DNA of 26,220 nt, taken from contig JAKCWW010004907.1 in the NCBI GenBank assembly GCA_026260175.1, forward strand, positions 1-26,220, in the 5' to 3' direction. Each line of letters starts with the position of its first letter. Positions within the stretch are counted from its first letter, which is position 1. A program made the position numbers and the translations under genes. The notes under the pieces were generated by a model. The model worked only from the letters and a program-made list of their open reading frames with translations, was not told the DNA's origin and ran no database searches. The stretch is from Reticulitermes lucifugus. Taxonomy: Eukaryota; Arthropoda; Insecta; Blattodea; Rhinotermitidae. This document shows, piece after piece, positions 13,001-20,090 of this stretch.

Positions 13001-16000
13001 TGATCAATGATATGGGCCGAGAGACTACTGGGGCATAACACACTTAACCATGTCAGAAAGTCACGCGTGTCAGTGATCCCGGAAATATTAGTCCATTTGG
13101 GTGTTTATAGTGGTACCAGCTAGCATGCTGTGCAGAGGCTGCAGGTTCGGAAATGTCCGAACCATTGGCTGTGGGCTTGGACGGCCCACTTTGCTATTCT
13201 GGTTTGGCGCGTCCGGCTGCCACCATCAGTGGGACGGAGTTGCCGGCTGCTTCCAGCAGCTTGTTCGCCCGATGTGCCGAGTGCCGCGGATCCGTGTTAA
13301 GATAGCGGACCGGGAGCTGGGCGTCTGGTGGCGGGCACCGACATCCCGTCTAAAGTTGAACCTCGTCGGTTTTCCTTTTTCCTGCAAGCTGCTGCGGTGG
13401 CTTGCGGTAGTGTTGGGCCCCATTGCCGGCCACGTTGGAAGTCTTGGCCTTGCCTGGCGCAACAGCCTTCCTCTTCCTTGCCGCCATGGCTTTCCTCAGC
13501 ACCCGCAGAAGGGCTGGGGAAAGCTCGAAGGTAGCAATAGCCTTGATAAGCTAATTCTTTCCTGCTTTAGCATTACGCCTACAGCAAGGGGCTCATGTTA
13601 CTCCTTCAATGCACTCTCCAATCCACAGATGGAATAGAGGTAGCTAGTCTATGATCAAGAGCTCTCCTTCCTCACGCTCTTTTCAGATAATCAGAAGCTA
13701 GACAAATTTTGCCCCAACACTGCGCTGAACGTTTGAATCCAAAATCAAAAGCGTATACCCCATCACCGCCGCGAACGCTCAACTGCAGTATACAAGTAGT
13801 CGTTCTCCCCTGCGCTGCGACGAGCGCTGCTCGACAGCGAATGACAGAGCACGGAGCCCAGCGACAGCAGCGAGTAAAAGATGACATCCGGGTCAGCAGC
13901 AGCTTACACTGCTCAGCACCTGAAAGAGCAGCACACTATCCATCTCTCCACCGAGCAGCTTACACTGCGCAGTTACAAGCTGATTCGCCGTAACCGTCGG
14001 GCACAGCGCTCTATCGACTCTGGTCGATCATGCTGTTTCATTGGAATTTGGCTCATCGTGACGTGAACACTCTGTTCGCTCCACGCAAGCAGTGGCCTTT
14101 TGGCAGGACCGCTGTGGCTGGCGCCGGCTACTGGTTGACTTTCAATCGCGGCCTCCACATCACAAAACGAGGACAGAGCTTGTGTTTACTGCAGTCAATT
14201 CGACAGAGACCTACCCTACAGCAACCCACATGTCTATTGAATGGGAAGTTAGGAGGCAGCCTACACAGTGTGTCCGTTAAATAATGAGACTGATTTTTTT
14301 ATGAACGCCCTGCAAACAGATAGAAAAATAGTATACAGTTGTGACCGCTAAGGTGTGTTCTTTTCAGTGAACACAAGCTCGTCTCTGTAGGATCAGTAGT
14401 TGTCGTTTCATCGCTGTCGAAGTAAGCGCACATTTGTTTCATGTGTCAACATTTTCGACATAGAGCATCGTGCCGTGATAACATTTTACTTTAAATCGGG
14501 GAAAACTGCCACGGAAGTGAACCAAGACCTGAAAAATGTGTACGGTGATGACTGTCTGGGTCGTGCACAAGTCCGCCGATGGGTCGCGCGTTTTCAGGAA
14601 GGCAGGGAATCGGAGAATGATCCTCGTCCAGGCCGGTCAGTTTCCGCTCGGTCCATTGAAAGTGTGGTGAAAGCTCGCGCCACTGTAATGTAGGACAGGC
14701 AAATATCCTCCAAGCTACTTGCTGAACGTCTTGGAGTTGACAAGGAAGCGGCCAGGCAAATTTTGGAAAGAGATTTGTAGAAAAGAAAGATTTGTTCGAG
14801 GTTAGTGCTGCACTGTGAAGCAGGTTCTTGATTCCAAATCGATCTGTGTGATCCAGCATTCCCCCTACTCGCCAGATTTCGTACCGGCAGGTTTTTTCTC
14901 TTCCCCAAGGATGAAACTGCCCTAAAACGGGAGCGTTTCAGCGACATTAGCGACATCCATCGCGGAGCGACCGAGCAACGCAACTGAAAGGGGTTTCATT
15001 GCAGGACTTCCAGCACGACTTCAAGGACCTGTATAAACGATCTCAGCGTTGTGTGGAGTTGGGAAGCGTTTATATTGAAAGTCTGTAATAAAAATTTCTA
15101 AATACATTCATTCGTTTTTTCGCAATAAATGCAGTCTCATTATTTAATGGGCACACTGTGTATAGCTGGGATGTGTGCAGGAAATGATCCCGACCCATTC
15201 GTCCCATAACTCGTCCCTTAACTGACTGAGCTACACCCAGAAGTGAATAACATGTACCAAGAGCTCCATCTGAGCTGCTGTCCTGATAGAAGTACAAACA
15301 CGCGTCCTTGAGCACACAGTACCGCCGTTTCCATGCCTTCCACCTGTGGCCTAACTTCATGAGGTACCCGAAACAATCTGGCTGTTGGACAGCACTGGCT
15401 GCCAGTTTCAAGTTCCTGTTGCTGATGTCCAGCCAATGGTCCGCCTGAAAACACGACACATCAAGCCCAGGCATGACTTTTTTTTGCAAATTTATTTAAG
15501 TCTCTTAGACAGATAACAAGACTGGGTAGTCCTCATTCCTTGCGAGTTTGCATCTTTCAATGATCTTGTAAGATCTGGGGTTATGGCAGTAGTGAAGATG
15601 TACACCGTTATTTGCTGTGTTGTGATAATGTATTTCAGTAGTATTGTCTCCCAAAAATGAAAGTATGAATTCAAAAAAGACCATGAAGTGTCAGTTGCTT
15701 GTCTTACCTGAGCATTTCGTTCTATGGAATGGCTGATTACTGCAAGCCACCGCATAGCTGACTCCTCATCGTCTGCAGCTAGATGGAGTCCTGTAGCACC
15801 AGTCTTATCCAGAATGAAGCTATACAGCCGTCCACTGTCGGGTGTGCGAGAAACGCTGTAGTTCATCAGCATCACAGCTCCAAGAGGCTGACTTTCCTAC
15901 AGTCATAAAGCAATCTATTCTAGTCTAATAACAACTGTACAACAACTTCTTCTGTCCTTCAAAGCAAAGCAGGTGATTTGAATAAACCTGAATGTGCTGT

Positions 16001-19000
16001 TTTTCAATCTGAGATTGTACATTTTGTCATATAGCATTTGAAAGGGGAAGGATCAAAACTGAACATAAAACAAACCATAAGACATTTTCCTGTTATGTTA
16101 TTCTGGTTTATTGACCAATTAGTGCATAACATGATCATTTCCTCAACAATGGCTGAGTGACATTTGGCATTATGTTGGCCAAAAACTTCAAATTTTCCAA
16201 GGCATATTATTATAAGATGTTAGAAATTTTTGTAGTTTTCAAAGAAATAGCTAGAGGAGGTTTACAAAAGAAATGTTGGTTGACAGAACATTTTCAATAA
16301 AATTTGTGTAATCTGGCAATAAAAATACACTGGAATTATCAAACTTCATGCTAAGTATGATCACAGCACTTTACTGTGATAATTACTAAACTGTGCTTTA
16401 CAAGCCTCTCAAAGGTTCGCCTGATAGTTTGTAGCTCCATTTTGACAAATTTATGAAAAGCAAATATAAGGAGTGGAAAAAGTGTGTTCAATTCAGGATA
16501 CATGTACTTTTCAGGTACATGCTCTCTCATTTTGTGTACATCAATTACCTTGACATTCAAACTTGCTGTTGTAAAGGTATATGATTATGACTACTACCAT
16601 GCTGAACATTCATGATTATTTTTATTTATATATTGTTAAGTAAACTGAAGAAAGTGATGACTGAAATTTTGTATCTTGTCCATCCTCTCAGGTTAAAAAT
16701 ATCCACACTGTTTTGAGGCCTGGATCTGACTCCATCTTCAGATGGAGTGGGGAAGAGGGGAGAACCTACTCTGGTGGGACTGTTGAGAATTTGGCCTGAG
16801 ACAATGAAAAAAGTCCAAAATTTCAGTCACCACTATGACCACACACCATCATCATCAAACCCTTTAAAGTTAAAATAAACAAGTTTGGAAATTTATGCAC
16901 AGCATAACAACCTTGGGTCATTCATTAGATTGTGTTTAATTATCTCAAAAATTCTAATATTTAGAGAAAATTACAGCAAGGCATAAAATGCATGCTTCAG
17001 TTTCTTTTGCAAAACTTATATTCAAAACACCTTTTGCTCAAATAAATATCTGACATGCAATCAACGACAAGGTGTTTCTTGGGAAGAATGATATAGTTCC
17101 ATTTGAGATTTACATGAAACAGCAATGTAAATTTATCACTGTGATTAATAGCTACTGTCATGAAGGTATGTAACAGTGTGGAGGTATGGCTCCATGCAGT
17201 TTTAAACTCGACACTAGATGGAAATGAGTCCTCAGTTTCATGCCCCAGCTGCCTTACCTCTGGGAAAGGAACCCCCCACCTACTGCCCACTGCATAGGAA
17301 GCTGGGTTGGTCCCTGAGCCAGTCTGGACACTTTGGAGAGGAGAAAATTCTCTTGCCCATGTTAGGAATTGTACCATGAATCCACCTTTACCCAGTCTGT
17401 GGACTAGTTACTCTACCAACTGAGCTATCTTGGCTCCTTATATTGGGACAATACTGACTAAAATTGCATTAACTTGGAAATGTTTTGTGTATCAAAAATT
17501 CCAAATTTCATTCAACCATGCTGAGGAGTTCTACAGAGTTCTGACAATGGTGTATGACATTTTAACTGATAGACATTTTGGACTTTTTCCATTATAAGTA
17601 TTGAAATGTAATGCACTATGTTTTGGGGACAGGTTTTGTCCCCATCTCCAGCCTTCCTTCTTCCAAAACAACTGTCACTACGTAATGATTATTTACACTA
17701 TAATTAACCCGGATTAACACCAAATTAGTAAATAATAATAAAAAAAAGGAAACGGGTTTGTGTCAAATTTTGGAACGTTTCCACGTACTATATCATTCTT
17801 GTAGTAGTAGAGACAGTTGTCTCTCTTGAGGCAGAACCATCGCTGGACCCACTTGGCCCCATTGCTCAGTCCACCCAGTTTCCACAGGTACCCTGAGTAC
17901 AGCGGACTGCCAGCACCAGGCTCTCTCACCACAGGCGTTAACACGTTGCATGTCCGAGCGACTTCCAGCTCCAGGGTGTCTGACCCTGCTGACACCGTCA
18001 CATGGCTTTACAGTAACTGACATTTATGGGGGTACACATGTAGTACATACTGAAGATAAAATCATTTTCAATAAATCTTGTAACAATGAAAATTTTGTTC
18101 CAGTATAACATGTACAGTATTTACTGTATACCAGTTTTATGCGTGCGAATTATTCGCATGCAGAAAGAGTAAAATATTTAATCAATAAAATTACAGCATC
18201 TTAATCTTAATAAACATTAAAAATTGATAAGTATGATCAACAACCATAACTTAAGATATGTAAGATTTTAAGTTCTCACAGCAGTGACTGTGAACAACAC
18301 TGTCTTCTGGGGTATGCCCGACACTTCGGATGAACCTGTTGCCTCCATCTTCATGACAAAGGAGTGAGTTCTAACCTGAAGATTGGGAGAATGCTTCTCT
18401 GACTTTTATAAAATTTCTATGAGGCCACACTGCATCACATTCCAGGAGACAGTATTCTTCAAAACTTAAGCTGCATGAAATTATAAGGATTTTCCAATTC
18501 TGAACGAACCTGCTCCTTGGTGGGGGGACTCAAGTTCAAGGGACTCTGACCCAGAAATAGTGAAGCAGTAACCACAGTTATGGCAACTCGCACTCATGAG
18601 TATTACAGTAGTTGTCTGGGATGGGACGCCGTTTGGTGTTGGTAGATGGTATTAATGTTTCAGAGGAACCTGCTGTCTCCAGAATAGGGCCTTCAGGAGG
18701 CAGCAGTTTCCTCTGAAACAATGTTACCTGTTTATCAAACTACATGGTGTCACATCTCAGAAAATTATCTTTCTTTTCTTTGTTTCAAGCGAATAAATTT
18801 GTCATATTAGCTATGGATCATTCCCAGGTCTTTCTGTGACCTGTCAGTCTAGGAACCTCAGTCAGAAAAGAGACTGGCTGTGAACAGGTCACACCAGAGG
18901 CACACCCAAGAGGGGCTGTCAGGCTGCAGCCCCCCACAAATCGAAATTAAAAAAACCGATTTTGTAGACACGATGATATCAAATATTTTACGCGATTTAC

Positions 19001-19664
19001 CCTTCAGCCAAAATCAGCCACTGAAATAGGCTTGATGATTAGTACATTAGAATTTTGAAAAATAAAATACTTAGGATACTTTAGTTGAAATTAAAAAAAA
19101 AACAAGATTACACCTTGTGATTTGAATTAGGTGAGTGAGTCATGGAACACGTAGTTATATTTGTATGTATATAAATGCAGTTGCAAACATTGTTATGTTA
19201 CAGTTATACTTACATGATTCTTATAATATAATTTTTAAAATCAAACATAAATTATATATACACTCAGGGTCAGCCCCCTCCACCAATAAAAATTTCTGGG
19301 TGCGCACCTGGGTCACACAAAGTTGAATTCATGGCAGAGTCAACGATCTAACATGTACAGACTATGCAAGCACTGCGAATTTAACTTTGTGACAGCATGT
19401 ACAACTTTGTTACCATTCCAACGCACCAAGCAGAGGTGTGAACGTGTTCAGCCATACCTGCATGTGCAATCTTGACGACCTCAGAGTGGGACGCATCTAA
19501 GACGTTCACGTTGTTGACGCTGATGATTATGTCTCCGACCTCAAGCCCAGATGTCTCAGCGGGAGTGTCAGGTTCAATAGCAGACACAACCACAGGCCGA
19601 GAACCGTGTATCCGAAACCCAAACTCTCCCGACTGCCGTCTCACCACCACTGTCTTGTCGCATT
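3980..19664 (-). CDS. PDZ - PH - PH domain protein, six recognised exons (5' end missing)
   Basis: Exons in transcript order are 19664-19458, 17985-17789, 15896-15708, 15444-15258, 6723-6588 and 4031-3980. Every junction has AG/GT borders and matching phase (1,0,0,1,2), and joined they read about 322 residues without a stop. Residues 1-85 or so form a PDZ domain (carboxylate loop GEFGFRI, then [12 protein letters not shown] and [12 protein letters not shown]). A first PH domain follows (GYLWKLGG ... [10 protein letters not shown] ... [12 protein letters not shown]), then a linker of about 25-30 residues, then a second PH domain ([21 protein letters not shown] ... [14 protein letters not shown]). 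The protein ends just after the last helix. PDZ domains bind C-terminal peptides and PH domains bind phosphoinositides or proteins, so a cytoplasmic membrane-associated scaffold is inferred. Syntrophin (PH split around PDZ), CNK (one PH) and ARHGAP21-type proteins (PDZ-PH-RhoGAP) do not match this order, so I give no gene name. Confidence 0.85.
4032..4920. other. Intron sequence without recognised genes
   Basis: This AT-rich part of the intron between the last two exons of the PDZ-PH-PH gene has no supported coding. A 60-codon frame at 4608-4790 has a hydrophobic stretch ([19 protein letters not shown]) but no family resemblance or flanking gene signals. Around 4476-4507 there is a short TGAGGATGGC...AAAACATG motif of the kind seen in dispersed repeats. 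Confidence 0.45.
4920..5375 (-). mobile_element. 3'-terminal fragment of a non-LTR retroelement reverse-transcriptase ORF
   Basis: On the minus strand, the peptide around 5179-4961 contains [20 protein letters not shown] followed by [16 protein letters not shown] and DQTYWLRL. This is the decayed form of the RWAGHVARM...GKPEGKRPLGRPR...QDRDRWR tail common at the C-terminus of arthropod non-LTR reverse transcriptases. The flanking DNA up to about 5375 matches, with many differences, 21080-21715, so both are copies of one family. It has frameshifts and stops and cannot be active. Confidence 0.6.
5585..5775 (+). mobile_element. tRNA-derived SINE (degraded)
   Basis: The segment has a tRNA-like head with a B-box-like CATGGTTCAGTTTT near 5630, preceded by TATTCGGGAGATT, then a body (GATTGAGG ... 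TCTGTCCAAGCAAAATCTGGGACAGTATCTTAAATTGGG in three short blocks) like a SINE family widespread in insects. The A box is poorly preserved. RNA polymerase III would once have transcribed it. A second copy of the same head occurs near 20480. Confidence 0.5.
5867..6101. mobile_element. 235-bp MITE with 26-bp terminal inverted repeats
   Basis: Bases 5867-5892 (beginning ACCATATTACTT) and 6076-6101 are inverted copies with 25 of 26 positions matching. The interior has no coding capacity. The target-site duplication is not obvious (AT-rich flanks on both sides), so the superfamily is not assigned; a Tc1/mariner or pogo-type parent is possible. It lies in the intron between the last two exons of the PDZ-PH-PH gene. 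Confidence 0.7.
6208..6340 (+). repeat. Dispersed repeat fragment (CTGAAGATGGAGGC family)
   Basis: The run CTGAAGATGGAGGC ... CTCCTCTGAAATGTCGGTAA ... CATCCCAGAAGAC ... TCAGAACCTCAAATC recurs, diverged, on the minus strand at 18255-18380 and in part at 18590-18770. It is therefore a dispersed repeat of this genome, probably part of a retroelement; the class is not determined. Confidence 0.5.
6443..6470. repeat. (ATAA)n microsatellite
   Basis: Seven perfect ATAA units in the last intron of the PDZ-PH-PH gene. Confidence 0.85.
6588..6723 (-). CDS. Exon with second half of PH2
   Basis: The acceptor ATTGCCAG ends at 6724. The exon begins GT, completing the Gly codon of the exon at 15258, and ends AG|GTAAGA at 6588/6587 in phase 2. 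Its 44 full codons read [36 protein letters not shown] strands 4-7 and the start of the final helix. The sequence continues PH2 (strand 3 to strand 4) across the 8.5-kb intron in the right phase, which is strong evidence for the join. Confidence 0.86.
6900..7165 (+). mobile_element. tRNA-derived SINE (degraded)
   Basis: A tRNA-like head carries an A-box-like TATCTCAGTTAATATGG at about 6914 and a B-box-like GGATTTGACTCCC near 6965, followed by a body (GTGTCCAGACCAGTTCTGTGG, CCAAGCCTC, AGTGGGTAAAGCAGCC, GCTGAGGTTAAG) with the same order of blocks as the SINEs at 19786 and 17440. It is an old, diverged member of that core family, inside the 8.5-kb PH2 intron. Confidence 0.5.
7170..7898. other. 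Intron sequence of unclear origin
   Basis: No supported gene. Frames at 7545-7736 (+) and 7674-7958 (-) are open for 60-94 codons, but I do not recognise their products. Sequence character changes sharply at 7899, where the LINE-derived block begins. Confidence 0.35.
7899..8828 (-). mobile_element. Second copy of LINE 5'/ORF1 segment (lacks its 3' part)
   Basis: This block aligns along its length with 12869-13680, both reading on the minus strand. Shared landmarks include GTTTTTAACCAGCAG at 7899/12869, AACCATGTCAGAAAGTCACG, and CGGAAATGTCCGAACCATTG. A 128-codon frame (8720-8334) begins [20 protein letters not shown] and contains a basic stretch (AARRRRTK), the N-terminal part of a jockey-type ORF1 (gag-like, RNA-binding) protein; later frames are broken. 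Homology stops at 7899 in the middle of ORF1 (LLVKN), so the copy lacks the zinc knuckle and all of ORF2, the reverse of the usual 5' truncation of LINEs. Confidence 0.65.
8829..9330 (-). other. Junction of LINE 3' end and 5'UTR of the second copy
   Basis: This lies between the last recognisable RT residues (about 9330) and the start of the duplicated ORF1 block (8828). It should contain the 3'UTR of the main LINE and the 5'UTR of the second copy, but I cannot place the boundary; no poly(A) or TA-rich tail on the minus strand marks it. Open frames here on both strands have low-complexity products and are not supported as genes. Confidence 0.4.
9333..10660 (-). pseudogene. LINE ORF2 reverse transcriptase region (pseudogene)
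   Basis: RT motifs can be followed through frame changes: [18 protein letters not shown] around 10.64-10.58 kb, [15 protein letters not shown] around 10.38 kb, [10 protein letters not shown] (10284 onward; the first catalytic Asp of motif A is altered), the [15 protein letters not shown] segment, YADD with both catalytic Asp at 9975-9964, and the thumb-region [17 protein letters not shown] (9839 onward). Stop codons interrupt it at many points. The C-terminal remnant reads [11 protein letters not shown] near 9370. Confidence 0.7.
11040..11939 (-). pseudogene. LINE ORF2 endonuclease region (pseudogene)
   Basis: The first piece (11939-11709) has [18 protein letters not shown] (the N of the family's WN motif) and ICLLTETHL, containing the catalytic Glu of apurinic-like endonucleases. 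The next (11772-11509) has [21 protein letters not shown] and GDLNAKH, the Asp-x-Asn motif. The third (11388-11038) has GSDQLPILI (the S-D-H/Q motif, final His replaced by Gln) and the linker [15 protein letters not shown]. At least two frame changes separate the pieces. In an active element this domain nicks target DNA to prime reverse transcription. Confidence 0.7.
12281..13560 (-). pseudogene. LINE ORF1 (gag-like nucleic-acid-binding protein) pseudogene
   Basis: ORF1 of jockey-like elements encodes an RNA-binding protein that coats the element RNA. Here the reading frame is broken several times. Recognisable pieces are [15 protein letters not shown] around 12880-12830, and a zinc knuckle [15 protein letters not shown] at 12556-12512 (C-x2-C-x4-H-x5-C, all four metal ligands kept) followed by [10 protein letters not shown]. 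An upstream knuckle of the usual pair is damaged. After 12281 the frame is lost, before the endonuclease begins at 11939. Confidence 0.65.
13690..14261. other. GC-rich segment between LINE 5' end and mariner
   Basis: No recognised protein. It contains a 15-base direct repeat (AGCAGCTTACACTGC at 13898-13912 and 13954-13968) and several GCG/CGC-rich short inverted repeats around 13810-13850. It may be the 5'UTR or internal promoter region of the LINE, or another repeat. A mariner sits at its right side. Confidence 0.35.
14264..15160 (+). mobile_element. Mariner-family DNA transposon with internal deletion
   Basis: Terminal inverted repeats of 29 bases (14264-14292 and 15132-15160, beginning CACAGTGTG) match at 27 of 29 positions and are flanked on both sides by TA (14262-14263, 15161-15162), the mariner target duplication. 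At 897 bp it is about 400 bp shorter than typical full mariners. The missing part is the centre of the transposase. It interrupts the 8.5-kb PH2 intron, only about 100 bases from the exon at 15258. Confidence 0.85.
14454..15090 (+). pseudogene. Mariner transposase pseudogene (central catalytic part deleted)
   Basis: The N-terminal DNA-binding half is recognisable: [35 protein letters not shown] and [12 protein letters not shown], helix-turn-helix pieces of mariner transposases, open to a stop at 14691-14693. After it, [20 protein letters not shown] and LERDL continue past the stop. The frame then jumps straight to the C-terminal part (near 14865, [12 protein letters not shown]), where the expected third catalytic Asp of the DD34D triad is Gly. 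The region that would carry the first two Asp is gone. The protein cannot be catalytically active. Confidence 0.75.
15258..15444 (-). CDS. Exon with linker and first half of PH2
   Basis: The acceptor TTTTCAG ends at 15445, only 263 bases after the previous exon. The donor is CTTG|GTACAT at 15258/15257, phase 1. The exon gives 62 full codons: linker [15 protein letters not shown], then PH2 strands [21 protein letters not shown] and [13 protein letters not shown]. The basic loop HRWKAWKRR fits the K-x(n)-K/R-x-R pattern of phosphoinositide-binding PH domains better than PH1 does. The next exon is 8.5 kb away. Confidence 0.87.
15708..15896 (-). CDS. Exon with second half of PH1
   Basis: The acceptor CTGTAG ends at 15897 and the donor CAG|GTAAGA lies at 15708/15707; the exon is exactly 63 codons with phase 0 at both ends. 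It reads [15 protein letters not shown], then YSFILD, then [20 protein letters not shown], that is PH strands 4-7 and the C-terminal helix with its conserved Trp. The join to the preceding exon gives [15 protein letters not shown], the usual PH strand 3-4 turn. Confidence 0.88.
15897..17090. other. Intron sequence with a small inverted repeat
   Basis: Intron between the two halves of PH1. No gene seen. A 13-base exact inverted repeat (GACTGAAATTTTG at 16659-16671, its complement at 16816-16828) bounds about 170 bases; part of the right arm (AAAGTCCAAAAT) recurs inverted near 17575. This looks like fragments of a dispersed repeat. Confidence 0.35.
17090..17440 (-). mobile_element. tRNA-derived SINE
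   Basis: On the minus strand the head has a near-perfect polymerase III A box TAGCTCAGTTGGTAGAG (17427-17411) and a B-box-like GGTACAATTCC (17375-17365) at the normal tRNA spacing. A body follows with CTTCCTATGCAGTGGGCAGT, GGGGTTCCTTTCCCAGAGGT and CATCTAGTGTCGAG. These blocks match the body of the SINE at 19786, although the tRNA heads differ. It is not a functional tRNA: the acceptor stem and 3' half do not pair. Confidence 0.65.
17789..17985 (-). CDS. Exon with PDZ last strand, linker and first half of PH1
   Basis: The acceptor ends at 17986 (GTGTCAGCAG) and the exon begins with GG, completing the Gly codon of the previous exon so that AHAG reads into [10 protein letters not shown], a textbook last PDZ strand. 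A linker of about 20 residues leads into PH1 strands 1-3: [19 protein letters not shown] and LYYYKNDI. The donor is ATA|GTACGT at 17789/17788, phase 0. Basic residues in the first loop (K...KWVQR) are fewer than in strong PIP3-binding PH domains, so lipid binding by PH1 is uncertain. Confidence 0.85.
17986..18254. other. AT-rich intron sequence, nothing recognised
   Basis: Left part of the intron between the PDZ exon and PH1; no coding or repeat signature beyond short AT runs. Confidence 0.4.
18255..18380 (-). repeat. Dispersed repeat fragment (same family as 6208-6340)
   Basis: Read on the minus strand, it carries ATGAAGATGGAGGCAACAGG, CCCCAGAAGACAGTG and TCACTGCTGTGAGAAC, matching the + strand copy at 6208-6340 in order. 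Confidence 0.5.
18590..18770. repeat. Inverted dimer of the dispersed repeat, forming a 25-bp hairpin
   Basis: Arms 18656-18680 and 18696-18720 are complementary at 23 of 25 positions with a 15-base loop. The arms carry the TTTCAGAGGAA / TTCCTCTGAAA motif of the repeat family seen at 6208-6340, and homology continues outward on both sides in opposite orientation (ATCTACCAACACC on the minus strand, CAAACTACATGGTGTCACAT on the plus). Two copies are therefore placed head to head. Confidence 0.65.
18780..19457. other. Intron sequence, partly repeat-like
   Basis: No gene seen. CAGCCCCC-containing stretches at about 18928 and 19270 flank an AT-rich centre and may be the ends of an unclassified repeat; I could not define termini. 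Confidence 0.3.
19458..19664 (-). CDS. PDZ-domain exon of the PDZ-PH-PH gene
   Basis: The acceptor TGTTACAG ends at 19665 and the donor G|GTATGG lies at 19458/19457; the exon starts and ends in phase 1. Its 68 full codons carry nearly the whole PDZ fold: first strand KTVVVRRQ, binding loop GEFGFRIHG (the GLGF-type loop, here F-G-F), core [31 protein letters not shown], and helix [11 protein letters not shown]. The His in the helix (SHSEVV) is at the site that often sets class I ligand preference, so binding of -S/T-x-hydrophobic C-termini is plausible but inferred. The final strand is supplied by the next exon, which confirms the splice. Confidence 0.88.
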
Positions 19665-19785
19665 CTGTAACACCAGGAACTTGCAATCCACAACGCCATT
19701 AAGCAACTAACTCCATGGAGCAGAATCTTTCTTGGAAAGCTAATAGGTCCTCTGGTAGTTAAGAAATGCCCCTCATTTATGCAAC

Positions 19786-20090
19786 CGTGGTGGGCCGGGA
19801 TAGCACAGTCTGTATAGCGACTAGCTGCGCGCTGGAAGATCCGGGGATAAAATCCCGGAGGGGGAAGAGATTTTTCGCACCTGTCCAGACCGGCCCTGGG
19901 GCCCATCCAGCCTCCTATAAAATAAGTACCGGGTCTCTTTCCCGGGGGTAAAGCGGCCGGGGCGTGGCGTTAACCACCCACCCCATCTAGCACCGAGGTT
20001 AAAGAAAGAGTAGAGCTACACCTCTACTACCCTTCTGTGCCTTCATGGCAAGTTATGGGGTGAATTTTACCCTTTTATATGCAACCGTGT
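19786..20090 (+). mobile_element. tRNA-derived SINE
   Basis: The head has an A box TAGCACAGTCTGTATAGCG (19801-19819) and a damaged B box within GGGGATAAAATCCCG (19843-19857). The body runs CCAGACCGGCCCTGGGGCCC, CAGCCTCCTATAAAATAAG, CGGGTCTCTTTCCCGGGGGT, CATCTAGCACCGAGG and TGCCTTCATGGCAAGTTATG. It is well preserved, so relatively young, and resembles a SINE family I associate with termite and cockroach genomes. It lies upstream of the PDZ exon, in intron if the exon at 23546 is real. Confidence 0.7.

Larger units (their letters stand above)
9080..13690 (-). mobile_element. Jockey-clade-like non-LTR retrotransposon, decayed
   Basis: Reading down the minus strand: ORF1 N-terminal region (13.6-12.9 kb), ORF1 zinc knuckle (12556-12512), apurinic-type endonuclease (11939 to about 11500), endonuclease end and linker (11388-11040), reverse transcriptase (about 10.65-9.33 kb, with KAPGPN and YADD) and a probable 3'UTR to about 9.1 kb. 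Order, gag-like ORF1 with an HTANYRGC knuckle, and RT motifs fit the jockey/X-element group of insects. Frameshifts and stops in every domain show it is inactive. It lies on the same strand as the host gene, inside its 8.5-kb intron. Exact ends, poly(A) tail and target duplication were not found. Confidence 0.75.

Noticed and set aside
13101..13637. 178-codon + strand open frame
   Set aside because: It is antisense to the LINE ORF1 block; the minus-strand reading explains the sequence.
17341..17440. Possible tRNA gene on the minus strand with a good A box
   Set aside because: The acceptor and T stems do not pair and the body matches another SINE, so it is a SINE head rather than a tRNA.
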